Assembly (NCBI GenBank): GCA_963782345.1 | Contig: CAWAJF010000001.1 | Location: 140,413 to 204,412, forward strand | Length of the DNA: 64,000 bases | DNA from: DASUPK01 sp963782345 | GTDB taxonomy: Bacteria > Actinomycetota > Thermoleophilia > Solirubrobacterales > 70-9 | Direction of reading: 5' to 3' | Program-made: the position numbers and the translations under genes | The notes under the pieces: generated by a model | Told to the model about the DNA's origin: nothing | Databases searched by the model: none | Seen by the model: the letters and a program-made list of their open reading frames with translations, nothing else | In this document: positions 1-7,775 of the stretch, piece after piece | How positions within the stretch are numbered: the stretch's first letter is position 1 | Layout: each line of letters opens with the position of its first letter

Positions 1-1
1 C

Positions 2-694
2 CTTGCCGACGCGCTCGCCGAGGACTGGGCCGTGCTCCAGCCCAACACGGACCGCCCGGAGGAGGCCGAGATCGCCGTCAGCCCCACCTCCCGGGCGGGC
101 GCCGTCTACATCCTCGACACGGGCCGCCGTCACCCTGGGACCCACGAGCGCGCCCGGCTGCGCCTGCGCGATCTCGCCGGCGTTGACCTGGTGACCTGGC
201 TGGCGCGAGAGGATGGAGCCCCGGTCCTCCGCGCCGGCGTGGGCCTCGACGACCCCGGTGGCGTGCAGGCCGTGGTGGAGCGGAGCGGACGCGAGTTTCG
301 CTTCCGGCCCGGCGGGCAGCTCCGCGACCTGCGAGGCAACAACTGGGCGGTGAGCGGCGAGCCCGAGGCGCTCGCCGCCGACATCACCCGCGGTCGCTTC
401 GAGTCCGAGGAGTATCCGGACGCTCTGGCGCGCCTCTGGTCGGCGCTCACCTCGCCGCACGCCGGCGACATCCTGATCTCGGCCACCGAGGGTTACGAAT
501 GCGTCGACTGGGGCGGGATCAGCCATGCCGGGGGCGGCAGCCACGGCTCCCTGGGCCGCGGCGACTCGCTGGGGCCGGCCGTCTTCGTCGGTTGCGGCCC
601 GGAGCGCCCGGGCAAGCGGCCGCAGTGGGCGTTGCGGGACCTCGCACCGGTGATCCTCGATCACTTCGGGGTGGGCGGAGGGCCTCAAGGGTGA
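2..694 (+). CDS. alkaline-phosphatase-superfamily phosphodiesterase-like protein (C-terminal part)
   Basis: The reading frame is open from the first bases of the window, so the N-terminal part is missing. The visible 230 residues look like the end of a type I phosphodiesterase/sulfatase-fold protein. Near the end, GGSHGSLGRGDSLGP has the His-Gly-Ser-Leu arrangement where this superfamily places a metal-binding histidine, and it is followed by an 'AVFVGCGP' strand. The substrate cannot be told from this fragment. The stop overlaps the GTG of the next gene by four bases (GTGA), so the two are probably translationally coupled. The family is fairly likely; the function is unknown. Confidence 0.6.
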   Translation, partial: LADALAEDWAVLQPNTDRPEEAEIAVSPTSRAGAVYILDTGRRHPGTHERARLRLRDLAGVDLVTWLAREDGAPVLRAGVGLDDPGGVQAVVERSGREFRFRPGGQLRDLRGNNWAVSGEPEALAADITRGRFESEEYPDALARLWSALTSPHAGDILISATEGYECVDWGGISHAGGGSHGSLGRGDSLGPAVFVGCGPERPGKRPQWALRDLAPVILDHFGVGGGPQG

Positions 695-1125
695 CCCCGG
701 CGAGCGACACGGCGAAGCGCATCGGCCGCGGGACGCTGAAGCCGGGCAACTGGCTCCAGCTCTTCCAATTCGGGCTGGTCGGTGCGTCGGGATACCTGAT
801 CAACCTGGCCGTCTTCGCGCTGCTGAACGGCTTGGTCAACGTCCATTACATCGCGTCGGCGATTCTCGCCTTCGCCGTCGCGGTGTCGAACAACTTCTGG
901 TGGAACCGTCACTGGACCTTCGATGCGAAGCATGGGCACGCGGGATTCCAGGCTGCACGCTTCTTCACGGTCAGCGTGCTCGCGCTGGTGGTTAACCTGA
1001 TCGCGCTCAAGCTCCTGGTCGGGGGAGGGATGAGCGAACTGCCCGCACAGGCCATCTCCGTCGCGATCGCGATGCCCTTCAACTTCATCGGCAACAAGCT
1101 GTGGACCTTCGACGCCGACGGCTGA
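691..1125 (+). CDS. GtrA-family membrane protein
   Basis: A 144-residue protein with four predicted membrane segments and the GtrA pattern: an N-terminal 'FGLVGASGYLINLAVFALL' helix, then 'NNFWWNRHWTFD', and a repeat of that motif at the C-terminus, 'FNFIGNKLWTFD'. GtrA-like proteins are thought to help move lipid-linked sugars across the membrane. The GTG at 691 is chosen because it overlaps the previous stop; the frame also runs further upstream but reads through the preceding gene. The next gene starts inside its last 25 bases, consistent with an operon for cell-surface glycosylation. Confidence 0.85.
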   Translation: MTPASDTAKRIGRGTLKPGNWLQLFQFGLVGASGYLINLAVFALLNGLVNVHYIASAILAFAVAVSNNFWWNRHWTFDAKHGHAGFQAARFFTVSVLALVVNLIALKLLVGGGMSELPAQAISVAIAMPFNFIGNKLWTFDADG

Positions 1126-2852
1126 GGGCACTTGTCCTCGTCTCCGCGCTAGCGCTCGCCGCCACGCTGCTCTTGCCGGGCCCCGCGGGAGCGGAGCCCG
1201 GCAAGATCACCCAGTCGAAGGCGGTCGAGCTCGCCAGGCAGGATCCGAAGGCGGTCGCCGCTTTGCGGGATCACCCGAATCTGGCCCCATCCGCAAGCCG
1301 CAATCACTCCACCGGGCTCTGGGAGGTGGGCTTCTTCGCCGGCAACGACGAGGTCGTGCAGGTCGTGCTCGACCCGGTGACCGGCAACATCGTCGAGTCC
1401 TGGACCGGCTACCAGGTGGCCTGGCGGATGGCCCGCGGCTACCCCGGGGCGTTCGGCCGCATGGTGAACGCGCCGTATATCTGGCTGCCGCTCTGCGGGA
1501 TCTTCGTGCTCGGCCTGCTCGACTGGCGCCGCCCCTTCCGGCTGGCTCACCTCGACCTGGTGGTGATCGTCGCCGGCTTCGGGCTCTCGCACTACCTCTT
1601 CAACCAGGGAAACATCGGCCTCTCGGTGCCGCTCGCCTACCCGCCTCTGCTCTATCTGCTGGCGCGAGGGCTGTGGCTCGGGTTCCGCCGAGCCAGGGGC
1701 TCCGGGCTGCGTCCGTCGATCCCGATTGCGGTTCTCGCCGTGATCACGGTCGTCCTGGTCGCCGGCCGGATCACGCTGAACGTCGTCGACTCGAACGTGA
1801 TCGACGTCGGCTACTCGGGCGTGATCGGCGCCGACCGGATCGCGGACGGCAAGCCGATCTACGACAACTTCCCCTCCGACGACCAATCCGGCGACACCTA
1901 CGGGCCGGTGGCCTATTACGCGTACGTCCCCTTCGAGCAGGCGCTCCCCTGGAGCGGCGGCTGGGACGACCTCCCGGCCGCACACGCCGCGTCGATCTTC
2001 TTCGACCTCGGGACAATGGCGGCGCTCTTCCTGCTGGGCCGGCGAATACGACGGGGACGGCGCGGAACCGAGCTCGGGATCCTGCTCTGCTTCGCCTGGG
2101 CGGCCTGCCCTTACACCGCGTTCGCGCTGGAGTCGAACACCAACGACGCCCTGGTCTCCCTCGGCCTGGCGGCGACCCTCTTATGCCTGACCTCGCCGAT
2201 CCCCCGAGGAATCACGCTGGGTCTCTCGGCAATGACCAAATTTGCGCCGCTTGCTCTCGGCCCCCTGTTCGCGACGTATGGAGCTACGGATGCGAACCGG
2301 GCGGAATCTCGGGCAGGACCCGCCCGCCGATACCTCAAGGTGATCATCCCGTTCACCATCGCCTTCGCGCTGACGATCCTGGTCGTCTGCTTCCAGGCCC
2401 TGGAGAACCCGGGCCTCTCGACCTTCTGGCACCGCACCCTGGCCGAGCAGGGCGGGCGGGACTCGCCGTTCAGCATCTGGGGCCAGGACCACTCGCTCGG
2501 CTGGCTGCAGGCGGTGGTCAAGGCAGCGGTCGTCGGCCTCGCCCTCGTGGTCGCCTTCCGACCGCGTCGGCGCGACCATGTCACGGTCGCCGCGCTCGGG
2601 GCCGCGGTGATGATCGGCATGCAGCTCACGATCGACCACTGGTTCTACCTCTACATCCCCTGGTTCCTCCCCTTCCTGCTGATTGCGCTGCTGGCGGCCG
2701 GGACGGTGCCTCTAGGTGGAGACGGGGACGAGGACCTGCTCGATCCCGCGAGCGAGCCCGTCGTCGGTGATCTCGACGGTGACGCCCATGACCCAGACGT
2801 CCTCGTTCGCTCCGTCGAAGCGAACGGGCATCTGCGTCTGGAAGGCGCGTAG
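1101..2852 (+). CDS. large membrane protein, GT-C/DUF2029-like
   Basis: 583 residues. A signal peptide (residues 1-31) is followed by an external stretch (about 32-110) resembling a PepSY-type region ('QVVLDPVTGNIVESWTG'). About ten membrane helices follow, with large loops carrying 'GDTYGPVAYYAYVPFEQ' and 'ALESNTNDALVSLG', typical of polyprenol-phosphate-sugar-dependent GT-C glycosyltransferases. The donor and acceptor are not known. It starts with GTG inside gtrA. Its last 47 codons lie antisense over the 3' end of the convergent ymdB gene, and that tail (rich in Asp/Glu/Gly) does not look like conserved protein. Confidence 0.6.
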   Translation: MDLRRRRLRALVLVSALALAATLLLPGPAGAEPGKITQSKAVELARQDPKAVAALRDHPNLAPSASRNHSTGLWEVGFFAGNDEVVQVVLDPVTGNIVESWTGYQVAWRMARGYPGAFGRMVNAPYIWLPLCGIFVLGLLDWRRPFRLAHLDLVVIVAGFGLSHYLFNQGNIGLSVPLAYPPLLYLLARGLWLGFRRARGSGLRPSIPIAVLAVITVVLVAGRITLNVVDSNVIDVGYSGVIGADRIADGKPIYDNFPSDDQSGDTYGPVAYYAYVPFEQALPWSGGWDDLPAAHAASIFFDLGTMAALFLLGRRIRRGRRGTELGILLCFAWAACPYTAFALESNTNDALVSLGLAATLLCLTSPIPRGITLGLSAMTKFAPLALGPLFATYGATDANRAESRAGPARRYLKVIIPFTIAFALTILVVCFQALENPGLSTFWHRTLAEQGGRDSPFSIWGQDHSLGWLQAVVKAAVVGLALVVAFRPRRRDHVTVAALGAAVMIGMQLTIDHWFYLYIPWFLPFLLIALLAAGTVPLGGDGDEDLLDPASEPVVGDLDGDAHDPDVLVRSVEANGHLRLEGA

Positions 2853-3491
2853 CGCCTGCTCTCGCCGCACGCCGATGACCCCGGCGCGAGAGCCGGTCAT
2901 CCCGACATCGGAGATGTGAGCCGTCCCGCCCGGCAGAACGCGGAAGTCGGAGGTCGGGACGTGGGTGTGGGTGCCGAGCACGGCCGCCACCCGGCCATCG
3001 AGGTGCCAGCCCATCGCTACCTTCTCGCTCGTGAGCTCGGCGTGGAAGTCGACGATCACGGCGTCCACGCCGCCGAGCAGGGAGGTGAGCAGCTCGTCGA
3101 TCGCGGGGAACGGGTTGCGCTCGACCTGGAGATGCATCTGGCCGCTCAGGTTGATCACGGCGACCCTCATGCCGGCGGCCTGGACGACGGTGTGCCCCCT
3201 TCCGGGGTTCTGTGACGCGAAGTTGGCGGGGCGGATGATCCGTTGCTCGGAGTCGAGGTAGGGATAGACGTCGCGATGCCGGTAGGTGTGGTTGCCCAGG
3301 GTGATCACGTCGGCGCCCGCGTCGAAGATCGCCTTCGCGGTCTCCTCGGTGATCCCGACGCCGCCCGCCGCGTTCTCGCCGTTGACGACGACCAGATCCG
3401 GCATCCGCTCGGCACGGAGCGCGGGCATCGCCGCCGCCAGGCCCTCGCGACCGGGCTTGCCGACGACGTCCCCTATGAAGAGGAGCCTCAT
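2712..3491 (-). CDS. ymdB: YmdB-family metallophosphoesterase
   Basis: 259 residues, normal length for the TIGR00282/YmdB family. It has the binuclear metal-site motifs in order: 'FIGDVVGKPGR' (residues 5-15), 'VNGENAAGG', 'TLGNHTYR', 'DFHAELTSEK' and 'GTHTHVPTSD'. YmdB of Bacillus is a cytosolic phosphodiesterase acting on 2',3'-cyclic nucleotides and affects RNA turnover and multicellular behaviour. The gene stands alone on the minus strand and overlaps the preceding plus-strand gene tail to tail by 141 bp. A TACGCT box lies 10 bases before its ATG. Confidence 0.92.
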   Translation of the reverse strand: MRLLFIGDVVGKPGREGLAAAMPALRAERMPDLVVVNGENAAGGVGITEETAKAIFDAGADVITLGNHTYRHRDVYPYLDSEQRIIRPANFASQNPGRGHTVVQAAGMRVAVINLSGQMHLQVERNPFPAIDELLTSLLGGVDAVIVDFHAELTSEKVAMGWHLDGRVAAVLGTHTHVPTSDFRVLPGGTAHISDVGMTGSRAGVIGVRREQALRAFQTQMPVRFDGANEDVWVMGVTVEITDDGLARGIEQVLVPVST

Positions 3492-3544
3492 CAGGCGCCG
3501 GAGCGTAGACGACGTGCGGGCTCGGCCCCGCTAGGTTTCGCGCG

Positions 3545-4288
3545 ATGAGCGAGACCTCTACCCGCGGGCAAGAGTCCGCCCCGGTGCTCGAGGTCGAGGG
3601 TCTATCCAAGGCGTTCGGCCATCAGGTCGCCCTCCGGGAGGTGGGCCTCGAGGCCCGTGAGGGGGAGCTGCTGGCCGTCCTCGGGCCGAACGGGGCCGGC
3701 AAGACCACGCTGCTCTCGATCCTGGCCGGGATCACCAAAGCGGACTCGGGGCGGATCGACAGCGCCGCCGGGGAGGTCGGCTGGGTGCCGCAGCAGGCCG
3801 CGCTCTACAGGCGCCTGAGCGTGGAGGAGAACCTGCGGCTATTCGCCCGGATGGAGGGCGTCGAGGACGTGGAGCGGACCGTGGACAGGATGCTCGGTCA
3901 AACCGGGTTGGCCGACCGCCGGCACGACCAGGTCTCCTCGCTCTCCGGCGGCAACCAGCAGCGCATAAACATCGCGATCGGCCTCCTGGGCGATCCCGCG
4001 GTTCTGCTGCTCGACGAGCCGAGCTCCGGGCTCGACCCGAGCCAGCGGGTCCGGCTCTGGGAGTTCGTCGCCGACCTCGCCAAGGAGGGCACGACCGTCA
4101 TCTATTCGACGCATCAGATCGAGGAGGCGAGTCAGTACGGGGACCGGCTGGTGGTGCTGGCGGACGGCGAGACGATCTTCGACGGCACGCTCGCCCAGAT
4201 GAGACGCGCGGCGGGGACCCGTCCCAAGGGCCAGCCCCCGACCGCCGAATACGACTTCGTCCGCTTCCTGCGCGAGCGGGGCTACTGA
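3545..4288 (+). CDS. ABC transporter ATP-binding protein
   Basis: 247 residues with Walker A GPNGAGKTT (about 50-58), signature LSGGNQQ (about 138-144), Walker B 'VLLLDEPSSGLDP' and a switch His in 'YSTHQIEEAS'. It is the ATPase of an ABC-2 exporter whose permease follows with a TGATG overlap. TAGGTT ends seven bases before the ATG with no Shine-Dalgarno sequence, suggesting a leaderless message. The exported substrate is unknown; drugs or lipids are usual for this class. Confidence 0.93.
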   Translation: MSETSTRGQESAPVLEVEGLSKAFGHQVALREVGLEAREGELLAVLGPNGAGKTTLLSILAGITKADSGRIDSAAGEVGWVPQQAALYRRLSVEENLRLFARMEGVEDVERTVDRMLGQTGLADRRHDQVSSLSGGNQQRINIAIGLLGDPAVLLLDEPSSGLDPSQRVRLWEFVADLAKEGTTVIYSTHQIEEASQYGDRLVVLADGETIFDGTLAQMRRAAGTRPKGQPPTAEYDFVRFLRERGY

Positions 4289-5640
4289 TGCGCTGGCTGC
4301 TCGTCAAGGACCTCCAGCTGTTGCGGCGCTCGCCGCTCGTCACCGGGCTGCTGGTCGTCTATCCGATCGTGCTCGCGGTGCTGATCGGGCTGGCGATCTC
4401 CCGGAGCCCCGAGAAGCCGCGCGTCGCGTTCCTCAACCAGATCCCGAGGGGCGGCGGGCTCAACCTCGGAGGCAGCGGGTTCAGCCAGGACGAGGCGCGC
4501 CGCCAGCTCTGCGCGAAGATCGAGTGCGTCGACGTCTCGAGCCGTGCGGAGGTCGAGCAGAAGGTGAAGAACGGCGACGTGCTCGGCGGCCTCATCCTGC
4601 CTCCCGACTTCATCAGCAAGCTGCAGGGCGAGCTCAGCACCAACTCGAGCGAGCCGGCCACGGTCGACGTGATCGTCAACAACGACGATCCGCTCAAGGC
4701 GCAGGTGGTCGACGATCGCATCCGCTCTCTGCTCACCCAGGCCAACCTGCTGATCTCCGAGAAGATCAGCGACGTCGCGAGCAACTACGAACGGATCCTC
4801 GCCAACGGCGGCTCCTTCGAGATCCCGTTCATCAACCAGACCGTCCACATCCTCGGGCTGCAGAAGGCCGAGGAGATCCTCAACCAGGTGGAGACGACCC
4901 TGCCGCCGGCGAAGCGCGCCCAGGTCGCCGAGGTCAGCGACTTCGCCCGGCTGGCGCGCCAGAACCTCGCCCTCGCGGACAGCCTGCTCTCCTCGATTCG
5001 CCAGCCGATCGCGGTGAACAAGGACGTGATCGCGGGGAGCGTCCCGCCGCTCGACACCTTCGCCGTGGCGGTCGCCGCGGCGATCACCCTGCTGTTCGTC
5101 ACCGTGCTTCTCGTCTCCGGCTCGCTCGCACTGGAGCGAGAGGAGAACACGTTCACGCGCCTCACCCGCGGCCTCGTCAGCCGCACCGGCCTGCTGATCG
5201 AGAAGGCGACCCTCGGCACCTTTGCGGCTCTGATCGTGACGCTCCTCTTGCTCGCGGCGATCACGCCCTTCGAATCGATCTCCTGGAGCCGGATCTACCT
5301 GATCGTCCCGGCGATCCTGCTGGCGGGAGCCGCCTCCTCGGGGCTCGGACTGGCGATCGGAGCGGCCGCGCGCGAGGTGCGGGCGAGCGCGCTGCTCGCC
5401 TTCGCGCTGGCGCTCCCGGTGGCCTTCATCTCGCTCGTCCCCTCGGGGACGGTCGGCAAGGGCCTGCTCGACGTGATCCACGTGGTCGCGGGCGCCTTCC
5501 CCTTCCGTGCCGCGGTGGATGCGCTCTCGGGCGCCCTGTCGGCGTCGGGCCCGGGCCTGGGCCTGCCATTGCTCCACCTGGCCCTGCTGACTGTGGGCTA
5601 TCTCGTGCTGGCGCGCCTGGCGCTGCGAAGGTTTGCTTAA
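4288..5640 (+). CDS. ABC-2 type permease
   Basis: 450 residues. One N-terminal membrane helix (about 15-35) is followed by an external domain of about 200 residues, then about five to six helices from residue 255 to the end. This is the layout of ABC-2/YhgE-type permeases. It partners the ATPase immediately upstream (ATG overlaps the TGA by one base). The long outside domain is typical of exporters that handle lipophilic compounds. No substrate can be assigned. Confidence 0.88.
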   Translation: MRWLLVKDLQLLRRSPLVTGLLVVYPIVLAVLIGLAISRSPEKPRVAFLNQIPRGGGLNLGGSGFSQDEARRQLCAKIECVDVSSRAEVEQKVKNGDVLGGLILPPDFISKLQGELSTNSSEPATVDVIVNNDDPLKAQVVDDRIRSLLTQANLLISEKISDVASNYERILANGGSFEIPFINQTVHILGLQKAEEILNQVETTLPPAKRAQVAEVSDFARLARQNLALADSLLSSIRQPIAVNKDVIAGSVPPLDTFAVAVAAAITLLFVTVLLVSGSLALEREENTFTRLTRGLVSRTGLLIEKATLGTFAALIVTLLLLAAITPFESISWSRIYLIVPAILLAGAASSGLGLAIGAAAREVRASALLAFALALPVAFISLVPSGTVGKGLLDVIHVVAGAFPFRAAVDALSGALSASGPGLGLPLLHLALLTVGYLVLARLALRRFA

Positions 5641-5649
5641 TCCCGGCCC

Positions 5650-5655
5650 TAGAAT
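5650..5655 (+). promoter_or_regulatory. -10 box TAGAAT of leaderless hemB
   Basis: TAGAAT ends seven bases before GTG 5663. It lies downstream of the TTG at 5633, which is therefore unlikely to be the hemB start. Confidence 0.5.
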
Positions 5656-5662
5656 CAAAGGC

Positions 5663-6646
5663 GTGAGCTTTCCGGCGACAAGACTTCGCCGCCTGCGCAG
5701 GACGGAGCCGCTACGCGACCTCGTCCGGGAGACGGACCTGACAGCGGACCACCTGGTCCAACCGCTCTTCATCACGGCGGGCGAGGGCGTCCGCGACCCG
5801 ATCGAGTCGATGCCCGGGATCGAGCGGCTCTCGATCTCCGAGGCCGTCGCCGAGGTGACCGAGATCGCCGCCGCCGGTGTCCGGGCCGTCATCCTGTTCG
5901 GAATCCCGGCCAGCAAGGACGAGGTCGGCAGCGAGGCCTACGACAACGAGGGCGTCGTGCAGATGGCCGTCCGCGCGCTGAAGGAGGCGCATCCGGAGGT
6001 CGTCGTGATCACCGACGTGTGCCTCTGCGAGTACACCTCCCACGGGCATTGCGGGATCGTCCGGGGCGGCGAGGTGGACAACGACCTGACTCTTGAGCTC
6101 CTGGCGAAGACCGCCATCTCGCACGCGGACGCCGGCGCCGACGCGGTGGCACCGAGCGACATGATGGACGGCCGGGTGGGGGCAATCCGCGGCCAGCTCG
6201 ACGAGGAGGGGCACCCCGACGTTCCGATCGTCGCCTACAGCGCCAAGTACGCCTCCGCCTTCTATGGCCCCTTCCGCGAGGCGGCCGGGTCCACCCCGGA
6301 GTTCGGCGACCGCCGCGGCTACCAGATGAACCCGGCCAACGCCGACGAGGCGGTCCGCGAGGCGAAGCTCGACCTCGAGGAGGGCGCGGACGTCGTCATG
6401 GTGAAGCCGGCCCTCCCGTACCTCGACGTGATCCGGCGAGTCAAGGACGCGACCGGCGCCCCGCTCGCGGCGTACCACGTGGGGGGCGAGTACTCGATGC
6501 TGAAAGCCGCCGCTGCCAACGGCTGGATCGATGAGCGCGCCGCCGCGATGGAGTCGCTCACTTCGATCCGGCGGGCCGGCGCGGACATGATCATCACCTA
6601 CTTCGCGAAGGACGCCGCCGCCTGGCTGATGCGAGGTCGCGCATGA
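5663..6646 (+). CDS. hemB: porphobilinogen synthase (5-aminolevulinate dehydratase)
   Basis: 327 residues. It condenses two 5-aminolevulinate molecules to porphobilinogen in haem synthesis. The zinc-site cysteines are present in 'DVCLCEYTSHGHCG', so this is the Zn-dependent rather than the Mg-only type. The two Schiff-base lysines are in 'VAYSAKYASAFYGPF' and 'VMVKPALPYLD'. The GTG at 5663 fits both the family N-terminus ('FPATRLRRLRRTEPLRDLVRE') and the -10 box just upstream. It opens the haem/bc-complex block. Confidence 0.96.
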   Translation: MSFPATRLRRLRRTEPLRDLVRETDLTADHLVQPLFITAGEGVRDPIESMPGIERLSISEAVAEVTEIAAAGVRAVILFGIPASKDEVGSEAYDNEGVVQMAVRALKEAHPEVVVITDVCLCEYTSHGHCGIVRGGEVDNDLTLELLAKTAISHADAGADAVAPSDMMDGRVGAIRGQLDEEGHPDVPIVAYSAKYASAFYGPFREAAGSTPEFGDRRGYQMNPANADEAVREAKLDLEEGADVVMVKPALPYLDVIRRVKDATGAPLAAYHVGGEYSMLKAAAANGWIDERAAAMESLTSIRRAGADMIITYFAKDAAAWLMRGRA

Positions 6647-6674
6647 GCACGACCCGTTCAATGGAGGCTCGTCG

Positions 6675-7775
6675 ATGAGCAAGGCGCCCGACGGGATCAG
6701 CACGGCGACCGCGAAGCCGAAGCTCCGCTCTCGCGCCGGTGGTGCCGCGATCCCGCTGGACGAGACCGACAAGCACCTGATGAACCTGCTCCAGTCGAGC
6801 TACCCGCTCGAGCCGGAGCCCTTCGAGCTGATCGCCGCCGAGGCGGAACTTGATCCGAGCGACGTCAAGGAGCGAACCCAGCGCCTGCTCGACGGGCGGA
6901 TCATCCGCGAGATCACCCCGATCTTCGACACACGGGCGCTCGGATACAGCTCGATGCTGGTCGCGGCCAAGGTCGACACCGAGAATCCGCAGCGGGCCGC
7001 CCAGATCATCAACTCTCACCCGGGCGTCTCCCACAACTACCTGCGGACGCACGAGTTCAACCTCTGGTTCACGATCGCGACTCCTCCCGACTCGGAGCTG
7101 GGCCTCCAGGGCACGCTCGACGTCCTCCAGCGCCTCACCGGAGCGGAATCGATCCGGCAGCTGCCGACGCTCCAGCTCTTCAAGATCAACATGAACCTGG
7201 AGATGGAGGGCGGGACCGAGGAGCTCTCCGCCGCGGTCGAGGCGGCCCCGCCCCGCGAGCTCGAGCGCCAGCCCTACGACGACGCGGACATCGCCGTGAT
7301 CCGGGCGCTCCAGGGGCCGATGGAGGTCACCGACCGGCCCTACGACGCGGCCGCCGCCGAAGTCGGGATGGACACGGACGCCTTCCTCGACCATCTCCGC
7401 GCGATGGTCGACCGCAAGATCCTGCGGCGGGTGGCGGCGATCCTCTTCCACCGCCGCGCCGGGTTCTCGGCCAACGGGATGGGCGTCTGGAAGGTGCCCG
7501 AGGAGAAGATCCTGGAGGTCGGCGCCCGCATGGCCGCCGTCCGCGGCATCTCGCACTGCTACCAGCGACCCACCTACCCGGACTGGCCGTACAGCGTCTT
7601 CACGATGGCCCACGGGCGCTCGAAGGAGGAGTGCGACGCAGTCCTCGACGGGATCGCCGACGAGCACGATCTCCATGGCGACGATCGCGCCGTCCTCTAC
7701 TCCTCCACGGAGTTCAAGAAGATCCGCCTCCACTACTTCACCGGCGACTACGCCCGCTGGGAGGCTGAGCACTGA
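6675..7775 (+). CDS. two-domain Lrp/AsnC-like protein resembling fused AhbA-AhbB sirohaem decarboxylase
   Basis: 366 residues made of two related halves. Each half has a winged helix (about 27-85 and 200-255) followed by an AsnC/RAM-like ligand domain. Shared landmarks are 'LLDGRIIREITPIFDTRALGYSSML' against 'VDRKILRRVAAILFHRRAGFSANGM', and 'HNYLRTHEFNLWFTIATP' against 'HCYQRPTYPDWPYSVFTMAHG'. This is the architecture of AhbA/AhbB and NirD/L/G/H, which look like Lrp regulators but decarboxylate sirohaem on the way to haem b or d1. Its place between hemB and hemL argues for tetrapyrrole work rather than a general regulator. A true haem-responsive regulator remains possible. Confidence 0.7.
   Translation: MSKAPDGISTATAKPKLRSRAGGAAIPLDETDKHLMNLLQSSYPLEPEPFELIAAEAELDPSDVKERTQRLLDGRIIREITPIFDTRALGYSSMLVAAKVDTENPQRAAQIINSHPGVSHNYLRTHEFNLWFTIATPPDSELGLQGTLDVLQRLTGAESIRQLPTLQLFKINMNLEMEGGTEELSAAVEAAPPRELERQPYDDADIAVIRALQGPMEVTDRPYDAAAAEVGMDTDAFLDHLRAMVDRKILRRVAAILFHRRAGFSANGMGVWKVPEEKILEVGARMAAVRGISHCYQRPTYPDWPYSVFTMAHGRSKEECDAVLDGIADEHDLHGDDRAVLYSSTEFKKIRLHYFTGDYARWEAEH

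Noticed and set aside
4282..5916. 544-codon minus-strand frame
   Set aside because: Antisense to the ABC permease and hemB; Arg/Glu/Asp-rich shadow.
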